Shown: one piece after another, positions 40,112 to 48,839 of the stretch
How the letters are laid out: every line of letters starts with the position of its first letter
How positions within the stretch are numbered: position 1 is the stretch's first letter
NCBI RefSeq assembly: GCF_001619615.1
Contig: NZ_LQQP01000012.1
Coordinates: 487,638 to 551,637, forward strand
Direction: 5' to 3'
Length of the DNA stretch: 64,000 nt
From: Microbacterium sp. T32
Lineage (GTDB): Bacteria; Actinomycetota; Actinomycetes; Actinomycetales; Microbacteriaceae
Made by a program: the position numbers and the translations under genes
Notes under the pieces: model-generated
Told to the model about the DNA's origin: nothing
What the model saw: only the letters and a program-made list of their open reading frames with translations
Databases searched by the model: none

Positions 40112-41956
40112 ATGTCACCGCGCGCCCTGAAGCCCCTCGAGCCGTCCGCCACGCCGCCGGCGCAGATCCGCAACTTCTGCATCATCGCCCACATCGACCA
40201 CGGCAAGTCGACGTTGGCCGACCGCATGCTGCAGATCACCGGCGTCGTCGCCGACCGCGACATGCGCGCGCAATACCTCGACCGCATGGACATCGAGCGC
40301 GAGCGCGGCATCACGATCAAATCCCAGGCCGTCCGCATGCCGTGGGCCGTCGACGGCGAGACGTTCGCGCTCAACATGATCGACACGCCCGGCCACGTCG
40401 ACTTCACGTACGAGGTCAGCCGCTCGCTCGCCGCGTGCGAGGGCGCGATCCTCCTCGTCGACGCCGCGCAGGGCATCGAGGCGCAGACGCTCGCCAACCT
40501 CTACCTCGCGCTCGAGAACGATCTGACGATCATCCCGGTGCTGAACAAGATCGATCTTCCCGCGGCCGACCCCGACAAGTACGCGGCCGAACTCGCCGGC
40601 CTCATCGGCGGTCAGCCGGAAGACGTCCTGCGCGTGAGCGGCAAGACCGGCATGGGCGTGGAAGACCTGCTCGACCTCATCGTCGAGAAGATCCCGGCGC
40701 CGGTCGGCAAGGCCGACGCCCCCGCCCGCGCCATGATCTTCGACTCCGTGTACGACGCGTACCGGGGTGTCGTGACGTACGTCCGGATGGTCGACGGCGC
40801 GCTCTCACCGCGCGAGCGCATCCAGATGATGTCGACCACCGCGACGCACGAGCTGCTCGAGATCGGTGTGTCCAGCCCCGAGCCCGTGCCGACGAACGGT
40901 CTCGGCGTCGGCGAGGTCGGCTACCTCATCACCGGTGTGAAGGACGTCCGGCAGTCCAAGGTCGGCGACACGATCACCAACCACCGCAAGCCCGCCACCG
41001 AAGCCCTCGCGGGGTACACCGACCCGAAGCCCATGGTCTTCTCGGGCATCTACCCGATCGACGGCAGCGACTACGCCGAGCTGCGCGAAGCCCTCGACAA
41101 GCTGAAGCTCTCGGATGCCTCTCTGCAGTACGAGCCCGAGACATCGGTCGCCCTCGGCTTCGGCTTCCGCTGCGGCTTCCTCGGCCTCCTGCACCTCGAG
41201 ATCATCACCGAGCGCCTCTCGCGCGAGTTCGGCCTCGACCTCATCACCACCGCCCCGTCGGTGACGTACGAGGTCACCACCGACACGGGCGAGGTCGTCT
41301 CGGTCACCAACCCGAGCGAGTACCCCGACGGGCGGGTCGCCGAGGTGTCCGAGCCCATCGTGAAGGTCGGCATCCTGCTTCCGAAGGACTACGTCGGAAC
41401 GGTCATGGAACTCTGCCAGTCCCGCCGCGGCACGCTCCTCGGCATGGACTATCTCAGCGAGGACCGCGTCGAGCTCCGCTACAACATGCCCCTCGGCGAG
41501 ATCGTGTTCGACTTCTTCGACCACCTCAAGAGCCGCACGCAGGGCTACGCGAGCCTCGACTACGAGCCCGCCGGTCAGCAGACCGCCGACCTCGTCAAGG
41601 TCGACATCCTGCTGCAGGGCGAGAAGGTGGATGCCTTCAGCTCGATCGTCCACCGCGAGAAGGCCTACAGCTACGGCACGATGATGACCGAGCGGCTCCG
41701 CAAGCTCATCCCGCGCCAGCAGTTCGAGGTGCCCATCCAGGCCGCGATCGGCGCGCGCATCATCGCTCGCGAGAACATCCGCGCCATCCGCAAGGACGTC
41801 TTGGCCAAGTGCTACGGCGGTGACATCACCCGCAAGCGCAAGCTTCTCGAGAAGCAGAAAGAGGGCAAGAAGCGCATGAAGATGGTGGGCCGGGTCGAGG
41901 TGCCGCAGGAGGCGTTCATCGCCGCTCTGTCCGGCGACGTCGAGGGCAAGAAGTAG
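40112..41956 (+). CDS. lepA: Elongation factor 4 (LepA)
   Basis: Ribosome-dependent GTPase acting in translation and in 30S maturation. The 614-residue length is standard. G1 is [13 protein letters not shown] near 25-37, the switch sequence is [13 protein letters not shown]3 is DTPGHVDF and G4 is NKID. The C-terminal LepA-specific domain ends [20 protein letters not shown], diagnostic for EF4. It begins the lepA-DUF1990-hemW run, and lepA-hemW-hrcA-dnaJ order is conserved in many bacteria. Confidence 0.98.
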   Translation: MSPRALKPLEPSATPPAQIRNFCIIAHIDHGKSTLADRMLQITGVVADRDMRAQYLDRMDIERERGITIKSQAVRMPWAVDGETFALNMIDTPGHVDFTYEVSRSLAACEGAILLVDAAQGIEAQTLANLYLALENDLTIIPVLNKIDLPAADPDKYAAELAGLIGGQPEDVLRVSGKTGMGVEDLLDLIVEKIPAPVGKADAPARAMIFDSVYDAYRGVVTYVRMVDGALSPRERIQMMSTTATHELLEIGVSSPEPVPTNGLGVGEVGYLITGVKDVRQSKVGDTITNHRKPATEALAGYTDPKPMVFSGIYPIDGSDYAELREALDKLKLSDASLQYEPETSVALGFGFRCGFLGLLHLEIITERLSREFGLDLITTAPSVTYEVTTDTGEVVSVTNPSEYPDGRVAEVSEPIVKVGILLPKDYVGTVMELCQSRRGTLLGMDYLSEDRVELRYNMPLGEIVFDFFDHLKSRTQGYASLDYEPAGQQTADLVKVDILLQGEKVDAFSSIVHREKAYSYGTMMTERLRKLIPRQQFEVPIQAAIGARIIARENIRAIRKDVLAKCYGGDITRKRKLLEKQKEGKKRMKMVGRVEVPQEAFIAALSGDVEGKK

Positions 41957-42000
41957 CGACGCCCACCGTCCTCCCATCCGGGGAGAGGAGACTGGACACC

Positions 42001-42645
42001 ATGCGCCGGCAGAACTTCACCGACGACACGGTCGACTACGCAGCGGTCGGCGCCACGCAGGCGCACGACCTCATGCAGTATCCGCCGGAGTACTCCGTGC
42101 CCGCGGAAGACGCGTGGCGGATCGGCAGCGGCGAGGAGCGGTTCGCGGCGGCCAGCGAGCTGCTGCTGTCGTGGGCGCCGCTCCGGTCCGAGGAACTGAG
42201 TATCACGGACGTCCGCCCGGCGACCGACAGCGGGTACACCGGCGTCGGCTTCGACGCCGAGGGCGCCCCCATCGCGCCGAGCCGCCTCGAGTCCGAGCAG
42301 CGGTTCGCCCCCGACGGCACCCCGTTCGTCAGCCCGGGCACGAGCGTGCGCGTGCACGGGAAGGTCGACGGCCACCGCGCCGACGGCCACCTGCGCGTGA
42401 TCTCGGTGTTCGAAGAGCCCCGCCGTGTCGGCTACATCCTCGGCACCGTCGGACACTCCATCGTGAGCGGCGAGGAGCTGTTCGCCATCGAGTGGCGCGA
42501 CAACGACGAGGTGTGGTTCGTCGTACGCGCGTTCGACCGCCCCACCGCGCCGTCGTACCGCGTGTTCCTCGGTCTCGTGCGCCGTCGCCGTCGCGCGCTG
42601 TTCCAGCGGTACCTGCGGGCGATCTCACCGCTGTACACGTCCTGA
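42001..42645 (+). CDS. DUF1990 family protein
   Basis: A 214-residue protein fitting the DUF1990 family: RRQNFTDDTVDYAAVGATQA at the start, ERFAAASELLLSWAPLRS near 42-59, GYTGVGFDAEG, GTVGHSIVSGEELFAIEWRD near 153-172 and a basic C-terminus RRRRRALFQRYLRA. The family has no proven function known to me and is frequent in actinobacteria and plants. A GAGAGGAGA ribosome binding site precedes the ATG. The stop overlaps the hemW ATG (TGATG). No membrane segment or signal peptide. Confidence 0.85.
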   Translation: MRRQNFTDDTVDYAAVGATQAHDLMQYPPEYSVPAEDAWRIGSGEERFAAASELLLSWAPLRSEELSITDVRPATDSGYTGVGFDAEGAPIAPSRLESEQRFAPDGTPFVSPGTSVRVHGKVDGHRADGHLRVISVFEEPRRVGYILGTVGHSIVSGEELFAIEWRDNDEVWFVVRAFDRPTAPSYRVFLGLVRRRRRALFQRYLRAISPLYTS

Positions 42646-43862
42646 TGGGCGGACCGCTCCCGCTCGGCGACCCGGCCCCCGTCGACGGGCGACTGCCCGA
42701 CGACCTGCCGCTCGATCCCACCGCCGACTTCGGCGTGTACCTGCACGTCCCGTTCTGCCGCGTCCGCTGCGGCTACTGCGACTTCAACACCTACACGTCG
42801 AGCGAACTCCGCGGCGCGCGCCAGGAGGACTTCGCCGACACCCTCGCGGCCGAGGTGCGCCTGGCGAGTGGAGTGATGGATGCCGCGGGCGGTCGGCGGG
42901 TGGCATCCACGGTGTTCTTCGGGGGAGGCACACCCACGCTCCTCCCGCCCGGCGACCTGGCGCGGATGCTGGGCGCGGTGCGCGAGGAGTTCGGGATCGC
43001 CGATGACGCCGAGGTCACGGTCGAGGCCAACCCCGACACCGTGGACGATCGCGTCGCCGCAACGCTCGCGGCCGCCGGCGTCACCCGCCTGTCGATCGGC
43101 ATGCAGTCCGCGCAGCCGCACGTGCTCGCGGTGCTCGACCGCACGCACGACCCGCGGAACGTCGCGACCGCGGTCGCCGCCGCGCGCCGCGCCGGACTCG
43201 ACGTCTCGCTCGACCTCATCTACGGCGCGCCGGGGGAGTCGCTCGACGACTGGCGCGCGTCGCTCGAGACCGCGACGGCGCTGCGGCCCGACCACGTGTC
43301 CGCGTACGCGCTGATCGTCGAGGACGGCACGAAGCTCGCTCGGCAGATCCGCTCGGGCGTCGTGGCTGAGCCGTCCGACGACCTGCAGGCCGACATGTAC
43401 GAGCTCGCCGACGACCTCCTCGGCGGGGCCGGGTACGACTGGTACGAGGTGTCGAACTGGGCCACCGACACGACCCACCGTTCGCGCCACAACCTCGCGT
43501 ACTGGCGCGGCACGGACTGGTGGGGCTTCGGCCCGGGCGCGCACAGCCACGTCGCGGGACTCCGCTGGTGGAACGTCAAGCACCCGGCGGCGTACGCGCA
43601 GCGCCTCGCCGCGGGGGAGTCGCCGGCGGCGGCGCGCGAGCGGCCCGACGAGACCGCTCGGCGCCTCGAATCCGTGCTGCTGCGCAGCCGCATCCGCGAC
43701 GGACTCCCCGTGTCCGAGCTCCTCGGCGAAGGCCGGAAGGCCGTGGCATCCCTCATCGCCGACGGCCTGGTCGAAGGACCGGATGCCGTGCGCGGGCGCA
43801 TCGTGCTGACGCGCCGCGGACGACTGCTCGCCGACGCCGTCGTGCGGGCACTCACCGCCTGA
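42645..43862 (+). CDS. hemW: Radical SAM protein HemW (heme chaperone-like)
   Basis: A 405-residue radical SAM protein. The cluster motif is CRVRCGYCDFNTY (Cys38, Cys42, Cys45), preceded by FGVYLHVPFC. TVFFGGGTPTLLPP near 86 and EANPDTVD follow. These match HemW, previously called coproporphyrinogen III oxidase HemN-like. The motif CxxxCxxC followed by D/F, rather than the HemN Cys extension, supports HemW, a heme-binding chaperone in E. coli and Lactococcus. It is followed by the heat-shock genes hrcA and dnaJ. Confidence 0.93.
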   Translation: MGGPLPLGDPAPVDGRLPDDLPLDPTADFGVYLHVPFCRVRCGYCDFNTYTSSELRGARQEDFADTLAAEVRLASGVMDAAGGRRVASTVFFGGGTPTLLPPGDLARMLGAVREEFGIADDAEVTVEANPDTVDDRVAATLAAAGVTRLSIGMQSAQPHVLAVLDRTHDPRNVATAVAAARRAGLDVSLDLIYGAPGESLDDWRASLETATALRPDHVSAYALIVEDGTKLARQIRSGVVAEPSDDLQADMYELADDLLGGAGYDWYEVSNWATDTTHRSRHNLAYWRGTDWWGFGPGAHSHVAGLRWWNVKHPAAYAQRLAAGESPAAARERPDETARRLESVLLRSRIRDGLPVSELLGEGRKAVASLIADGLVEGPDAVRGRIVLTRRGRLLADAVVRALTA

Positions 43863-43900
43863 GCGCGCTTCCGGCTCCGGACCGGACGGGTGCTCTAGAA

Positions 43901-43927
43901 TTGGCACTCAGGTGACCGGAGTGCCAG
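43901..43927 (+). promoter_or_regulatory. CIRCE operator of hrcA-dnaJ with -10 box
   Basis: TTGGCACTC-N9-GAGTGCCAG (43901-43927) is close to the CIRCE consensus TTAGCACTC-N9-GAGTGCTAA with compensated changes. TAGAAT (43896-43901) is the overlapping -10 box, so HrcA bound here would block initiation. The site is just upstream of the GGAGGGAG ribosome binding site of hrcA, giving autoregulation. Confidence 0.93.
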
Positions 43928-43943
43928 AAGGAGGGAGCCGGCC

Positions 43944-44978
43944 ATGGTATCCGAACGCGGCTTGCAGGTGCTCCGCGCGATCGTCCAGGACTACGTCGAC
44001 ACGCGCGAACCCGTCGGCAGCAAGGCGATCGTGGAGCGGCACGCCTTCGGGGTGTCCGCCGCGACGATCCGCAACGACATGGCACAGCTCGAGGACGAAG
44101 ACCTCATCGTCGCGCCGCACACGTCGTCCGGCCGCGTGCCCACCGACAAGGGCTACCGCGTGTTCGTCGACCATCTGGCCGAGTTGCGGCCACTCTCGAC
44201 GGCCCAGCGCAGCGCCATCACCTCCTTCCTCGACGAGGCCGGCGACCTCGACGACCTCCTCGCGCGGACGGTGCGGGCGCTGACGCAGCTCACCGGCCAG
44301 GTCGCGATCGTGCAGTACCCCTCGTTCGCGCGCGCCAACCTCTCGCACGTCGAGCTCGTCGCGCTCGGCGGCCCGCGCGTCCTCGTGATCCTCGTCACCG
44401 ACACCGGCCGCGTCTCGCAGCGCATCGCGCTGGTGCCTTTCGAGCCGACCGAGAGCGACATCGTGCAGCTGCGCGCCCGCGTGGGGGCGCTGCTCGTGGG
44501 CCGGAGCGTCGCCGACTGCGCGCAGGCGGTCGCCACCGCGGACGGACCGCGACCCGGCAACGCGCTCGACGCGATCGCCGACGCGGTGCTCCGCGTCGTG
44601 GGCGAGGAGCTCGACGAGTTCCGCCAGGACCGGCTCGTCATGGCCGGCGCGGCGACGCTCGCGAAGCGCGAGTCCGACTTCCGCGGCAGCATCTACCCTC
44701 TTCTCGAAGCCATCGAGGAGCAGGTCACGCTGCTGCGGCTCATGAGCGAGATGGTCGCCGACGAGCAGGGGCTCTCGGCCAGCATCGGCCGCGAGAACGA
44801 ACCGTTCGGCCTGGTCGAGGCATCCGTCCTCGCCAGCCGCTACGACGGCACCGCCGGCGGGGCGCGCGTGGGCCTGCTCGGTCCCACCCGCATGGACTAC
44901 TCCTCGAACCTCGCGGCGGTCCGCGCCGTCGCGCACTACCTGACCCGGATGCTCGAAGACGACGACACCGCTCGTTGA
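43944..44978 (+). CDS. hrcA: Heat-inducible transcription repressor HrcA
   Basis: Repressor that binds CIRCE and is released when GroEL is titrated by unfolded protein. The 344-residue product has the winged helix RGLQVLRAIVQDYVDTREPV and SAATIRNDMAQLEDEDLIVA, then HTSSGRVPTDKGYRVFVDHL, diagnostic for HrcA. ATG at 43944 with GGAGGGAG upstream. dnaJ follows at 53 nt with its own ribosome binding site. The operator is visible directly upstream. Confidence 0.97.
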   Translation: MVSERGLQVLRAIVQDYVDTREPVGSKAIVERHAFGVSAATIRNDMAQLEDEDLIVAPHTSSGRVPTDKGYRVFVDHLAELRPLSTAQRSAITSFLDEAGDLDDLLARTVRALTQLTGQVAIVQYPSFARANLSHVELVALGGPRVLVILVTDTGRVSQRIALVPFEPTESDIVQLRARVGALLVGRSVADCAQAVATADGPRPGNALDAIADAVLRVVGEELDEFRQDRLVMAGAATLAKRESDFRGSIYPLLEAIEEQVTLLRLMSEMVADEQGLSASIGRENEPFGLVEASVLASRYDGTAGGARVGLLGPTRMDYSSNLAAVRAVAHYLTRMLEDDDTAR

Positions 44979-45031
44979 CGGCACCCGCACCGAAACGGAT
45001 CGACCCCGCGTGAGCGGGCAGGAAGGCGATT

Positions 45032-46153
45032 GTGGCTGACCACTACGAGGTCCTCGGCGTCGCACGCGATGCCAGCCCCGACGAGATCAAGCGCGCGTAC
45101 CGGCGTCTCGCGCGCGAACTCCACCCCGACGTCAACCCCGGCGAGGACGCGTCCGAGCGCTTCAAGCTCGTGACGCACGCGTACGACGTGCTGAGCGATG
45201 CCGAGCAGCGCCGCCGCTACGACATGGGCGGCGACCAGAATCCGTTCGGCGGCGGGGGAGCGGCCGGGTTCGGCGGCTTCAGTGACATCTTCGAGACGTT
45301 CTTCGGCGGCGCGCAGGGCGGCGGGGGTCGCGGCCCGCGTCCGCGTTCGCGGCGCGAGCGCGGCCAGGACGCCCTCGTGCGCGTGAACCTGCAGCTCGCG
45401 GACGTCGTGTTCGGCGTGCACCGCGACCTCGAGGTCGACACGGCCGTCCTGTGCGAGACGTGTCAGGGCGCCTGCACGCAGCCGGGGACCAGCGAGGTCA
45501 CGTGCGACATCTGCCACGGTTCCGGTCACGTGCAGCGCACGGTCCGGAGCCTTCTCGGCAACGTCGTGACGAGCCAGCCCTGCAGCGTCTGCCAGGGCCA
45601 CGGCACGACGATCCCGTACCCGTGCGGCACGTGCCAGGGCCAGGGGCGCGTGCGGGCGCGCCGCACGGTCTCGGTCGACATCCCGGCCGGCGTCGAGACG
45701 GGCCTGCGCCTGCAGCTCCCCGGTTCGGGCGAGGTCGGTCCCGCGGGAGGCCCCAACGGCGACCTGTACCTCGAGATCACGGTGGAGTCGCACGACGCCT
45801 TCAGCCGCGAGGGCGATGACCTGCTCGCAACCCTGGAGGTCTCGATGCCGGATGCCATCCTGGGAACGACCACCACCATCGAGTCGCTCGACGGCAGCGT
45901 CGACCTCGAGGTGCGCCCGGGCGTGCAGTCCGGTGATGTGCTGACGATCAAGGGACGCGGCATCACGCCGCTGCGCGGCAGCCAGCGCGGCGACCTGAAG
46001 GTCGGCGTTCACGTCGTCACCCCGACGCGCCTCGACCACAAGGAGCGCGCGCTCATCGAGGAGTTCGCCAAGCGCACGAAGGCACCCTCCCCGCGCCTCG
46101 CGGAGCACCAGCAAGGCATGTTCTCGAAGTTCCGCGACCGCTTCCGGCACTGA
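45032..46153 (+). CDS. dnaJ: Chaperone protein DnaJ (DnaJ2 type)
   Basis: Hsp40 co-chaperone of DnaK. The 373-residue protein has a J-domain (1-65) with HPD at 31-33, a Gly/Phe-rich linker (about 70-115) and four zinc motifs (CETCQGAC, CDICHGSG, CSVCQGHG, CGTCQGQG) between about 141 and 210. The first motif ends in AC rather than GC/GxG. The C-terminal substrate domains follow. GTG start at 45032 with GGAAGG upstream. The hrcA-dnaJ order without dnaK is typical of the second DnaJ of actinobacteria. Confidence 0.96.
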   Translation: MADHYEVLGVARDASPDEIKRAYRRLARELHPDVNPGEDASERFKLVTHAYDVLSDAEQRRRYDMGGDQNPFGGGGAAGFGGFSDIFETFFGGAQGGGGRGPRPRSRRERGQDALVRVNLQLADVVFGVHRDLEVDTAVLCETCQGACTQPGTSEVTCDICHGSGHVQRTVRSLLGNVVTSQPCSVCQGHGTTIPYPCGTCQGQGRVRARRTVSVDIPAGVETGLRLQLPGSGEVGPAGGPNGDLYLEITVESHDAFSREGDDLLATLEVSMPDAILGTTTTIESLDGSVDLEVRPGVQSGDVLTIKGRGITPLRGSQRGDLKVGVHVVTPTRLDHKERALIEEFAKRTKAPSPRLAEHQQGMFSKFRDRFRH

Positions 46154-46155
46154 TC

Positions 46156-46890
46156 GTGGCGCTGCACTTCGTCACCGACGACGCGTCGACCGCCGGTGTC
46201 GGCGACGTCGTGGTGCTCACCGGTCCCGAGGCGCACCACGCCGCCGCCGTGCGGCGCGTGCGCGTCGACGAGGCCGTGACGCTCGGCGACGGCCGCGGCG
46301 TGTGGCTCGAGGGCCTCGTCACGGCCGCCGCCCCGAAGCAGGTCGACGTGCGGATCACCGCCCGCGCCGAGGTTCCCGGCCCCTCGCCCCGCATCGTTCT
46401 CGTGCAGGCTCTCGCCAAGGGCGATCGCGACGAGCTCGCGGTGCAGGCGGCCACCGAGCTGGGCGTCGACGCGATCGTCCCCTGGCAGGCCGCACGGAGC
46501 GTCTCGCGGTGGGATGCCAAGGCCGACAAAGGCCTCGCGCGCTGGCGGACGATCGTGCGCGAGGCCGCGAAGCAGGCGCATCGCGCGTGGATCCCCGAGG
46601 TCGAGGGGGTCGCGCGGCTCGCCGACCTCGTCGCCCGCGCCGACGAGGCACTCGTACTAGTGCTGGAGCCCTCCGCCGACGAGAGGCTGACGGAACTGGC
46701 ATCCGGTTCGCTCGACGGGCGCGATGTCGTTCTCGTCGTGGGGCCGGAGGGCGGGATCGCTCCCGAGGAGCTCGCCGCCCTGAGCGCCGCCGGCGCCCGT
46801 CTCGTGCGCCTGGGCGACACGGTGCTGCGCACGTCGACCGCGGGCGCCGCGGCGATCTCGGTGCTGTCGGCCGCGACCCGTCGCTGGTAG
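46156..46890 (+). CDS. rsmE: 16S rRNA (uracil-1498-N3)-methyltransferase
   Basis: SPOUT-class methyltransferase acting on 16S rRNA in assembled 30S subunits. The 244-residue product has an N-terminal PUA-like part (EAHHAAAVRRVRVDEAVTL), LVQALAKGDRDELAVQAATE near 80-99 and the SAM-binding knot VVLVVGPEGGIAPEELAAL near 192. RLGDTVLRTSTAGAAAISVL near the end completes the family signature. GTG start only two bases after the dnaJ stop. Confidence 0.95.
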   Translation: MALHFVTDDASTAGVGDVVVLTGPEAHHAAAVRRVRVDEAVTLGDGRGVWLEGLVTAAAPKQVDVRITARAEVPGPSPRIVLVQALAKGDRDELAVQAATELGVDAIVPWQAARSVSRWDAKADKGLARWRTIVREAAKQAHRAWIPEVEGVARLADLVARADEALVLVLEPSADERLTELASGSLDGRDVVLVVGPEGGIAPEELAALSAAGARLVRLGDTVLRTSTAGAAAISVLSAATRRW

Positions 46891-46936
46891 CGACGGCGCG
46901 GTCGGCCCGCCCCGGCCCGGTGTCCGACCCCGTCGA

Positions 46937-46942
46937 TAGACT
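46937..46942 (+). promoter_or_regulatory. -10 box before the HIT gene, leaderless spacing
   Basis: TAGACT, with +1 expected at the ATG at 46950; there is no ribosome binding site. Confidence 0.5.
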
Positions 46943-46949
46943 GGATGCC

Positions 46950-47297
46950 ATGACCGAGCCGTCGATCTTCACCCGCATCCTCCGCGGCGAAATCCCCTCC
47001 GAGATCGTCGCCGAGACCGAGAACGCCTTCGCGATCCGCGACATCGCGCCGCAGGCGCCGGTGCACCTGCTCGTGATCCCCAAGACCGAGCAGTACCGCA
47101 ACGTCGTCGAACTGGCCGCGGGCGACCCCGACCTCCTCACCGAGATCGTCGGTCTCGCGAACGCCGTCGCGGCCGAGCACGCCGACGGCGACTTCCGCCT
47201 CGTCTTCAACACCGGCGCCGGTGCCGGTCAGACGGTCTTCCATGTACACGCCCACGTTCTCGCGGGCGGACTGAACGAAAAGAGCACGGGTGGCTGA
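46950..47297 (+). CDS. HIT family protein
   Basis: A 115-residue histidine-triad nucleotide-binding protein, probably a nucleoside phosphoramidase. FTRILRGEIPSEIVAETENA near the start and the triad VFHVHAHVLAGG near 96-107 identify the Hint branch. Likely leaderless (TAGACT 7 nt upstream). The stop overlaps the phoH GTG start by 8 nt, so it begins a new transcription unit of HIT-phoH-ybeY-CNNM-era. Confidence 0.94.
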   Translation: MTEPSIFTRILRGEIPSEIVAETENAFAIRDIAPQAPVHLLVIPKTEQYRNVVELAAGDPDLLTEIVGLANAVAAEHADGDFRLVFNTGAGAGQTVFHVHAHVLAGGLNEKSTGG

Positions 47298-48375
47298 TTC
47301 CCCCGAAGAACCGGTCGTCGAGCGTCTGTACGCCGACGGCGTCGCCATGGTCCAGCTCCTGGGCCCCCAGGACCGCCTGCTGCGCGTGGTCGAGAAGGAG
47401 CACCCCGACGTCGACGTCCACGTGCGCGGCAACGAGATCACCCTCACCGGTGGCGCGGCCGCGGTGGCCGCGGCCAAGGGCCTCGTCGAGGAGCTCCTCA
47501 CGATGACCCGCAACGGCCAGGGCCTCGACCCGGCCGACGTCTCCAGCTCCAGCCGCATCCTGCGTTCCGACGGCGGACCCCGTCCGTCCGAGGTGCTCGG
47601 CGAGGCGATCCTGTCGTCGCGGGGCAAGGTCATCCGCCCCAAGACCCTCGGGCAGAAGGCGTACGTCGACGCGATCGAAGAGAACACGATCGTGTTCGGC
47701 ATCGGTCCGGCCGGTACCGGAAAGACGTATCTCGCGATGGCGAAGGCCGTCCAGGCGCTGCAGCGCAAGGAGGTCAGTCGCATCATCCTGACGCGTCCGG
47801 CCGTCGAGGCGGGCGAGCGCCTGGGGTTCCTCCCGGGCAGCCTGACCGACAAGATCGACCCGTATCTGCGGCCGCTCTACGACGCGCTCAACGAGATGAT
47901 GGACCCCGATATCGTGCCGAAGCTCATGGCGACGGGCACCATCGAGGTCGCTCCGCTGGCGTACATGCGCGGGCGCACGCTCAACGATTCGTTCGTCGTC
48001 CTCGACGAAGCGCAGAACACCACGCCCGAGCAGATGAAGATGTTCCTCACGCGCCTCGGATTCGGCACGCGCATGGTGGTCACCGGTGACATCACGCAGA
48101 TCGACCTGCCGCAGGGCGCGTCGGGTCTGCGGCTCGTCACGCGGGTGCTCGGCGACATCGATGACATCCACTTCTCCTACCTCACGAGCGCCGACGTCGT
48201 GCGTCACACGCTGGTGGGCCGTATCGTCGATGCGTACAGCGAATACGACGAGAAGCGTCTCGTGGCCCGCCGCGAACGCGACGAGGCATCCGAATTCGCC
48301 AACCGTGCCGAACGCCGCGGCGTGGCCCGTCCCGCGGGTCCGCGCGATCACCTCCCGAGACGAAACCGCTCATGA
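47290..48375 (+). CDS. phoH: PhoH-family ATPase
   Basis: A 361-residue predicted ATPase of the PhoH/YbeZ type. The N-terminal part (about 20-75) resembles a KH-type domain. Walker A is GPAGTGKTYLAMAKAV near 139-154, Walker B is FVVLDEAQNTTPEQMKMFL near 237, and GDITQIDLPQG follows. PhoH associates with YbeY in RNA metabolism, and ybeY follows with 4-nt overlap. GTG start. Confidence 0.95.
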   Translation: MADSPEEPVVERLYADGVAMVQLLGPQDRLLRVVEKEHPDVDVHVRGNEITLTGGAAAVAAAKGLVEELLTMTRNGQGLDPADVSSSSRILRSDGGPRPSEVLGEAILSSRGKVIRPKTLGQKAYVDAIEENTIVFGIGPAGTGKTYLAMAKAVQALQRKEVSRIILTRPAVEAGERLGFLPGSLTDKIDPYLRPLYDALNEMMDPDIVPKLMATGTIEVAPLAYMRGRTLNDSFVVLDEAQNTTPEQMKMFLTRLGFGTRMVVTGDITQIDLPQGASGLRLVTRVLGDIDDIHFSYLTSADVVRHTLVGRIVDAYSEYDEKRLVARRERDEASEFANRAERRGVARPAGPRDHLPRRNRS

Positions 48376-48839
48376 CGATCGAGATCAACAACGAATCCGG
48401 CCACGAGGTCGACGAGCAGGTGCTCCTGCGACTGATGGAGTACAACCTCGCGGAACTGCACGTGAGCCCGGACGCCGACGTCGCCATCGTGCTCGTCGAC
48501 GAGGGTGCCATGGAGTCCCTGCACGTGCAGTGGATGGACGAGCCGGGCCCGACCGACGTGCTCAGCTTTCCGATGGACGAGCTGCGTCCGGGCACCGAGG
48601 ACTCGCCGACTCCCGCGGGTCTGCTCGGCGACATCGTGCTGTGCCCGGCCGTCGCCGAGACGCAGGCGGTCGCGGCGAAGCACTCGACGCAGGACGAGCT
48701 GATCCTCCTCACCACCCACGGCCTCCTCCATCTCCTCGGCTTCGACCACGCCGAGCCGGACGAGGAGCGCGAGATGTTCGGCCTGCAGCGCGAGCTCATC
48801 ACCGGTTTCCAGGCCGTCGAGCGTCGCCGCCGCGCATGA
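48372..48839 (+). CDS. ybeY: Endoribonuclease YbeY
   Basis: Metal-dependent endoribonuclease for 16S rRNA 3'-end maturation and ribosome quality control. The 155-residue product carries the metal site HGLLHLLGFDH (about residues 117-127, HxxxHxxGxDH) and DVLSFPMDE near 57-65. The zinc-binding pattern is complete, so it should be active. ATGA overlaps on both sides. Confidence 0.97.
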   Translation: MTIEINNESGHEVDEQVLLRLMEYNLAELHVSPDADVAIVLVDEGAMESLHVQWMDEPGPTDVLSFPMDELRPGTEDSPTPAGLLGDIVLCPAVAETQAVAAKHSTQDELILLTTHGLLHLLGFDHAEPDEEREMFGLQRELITGFQAVERRRRA

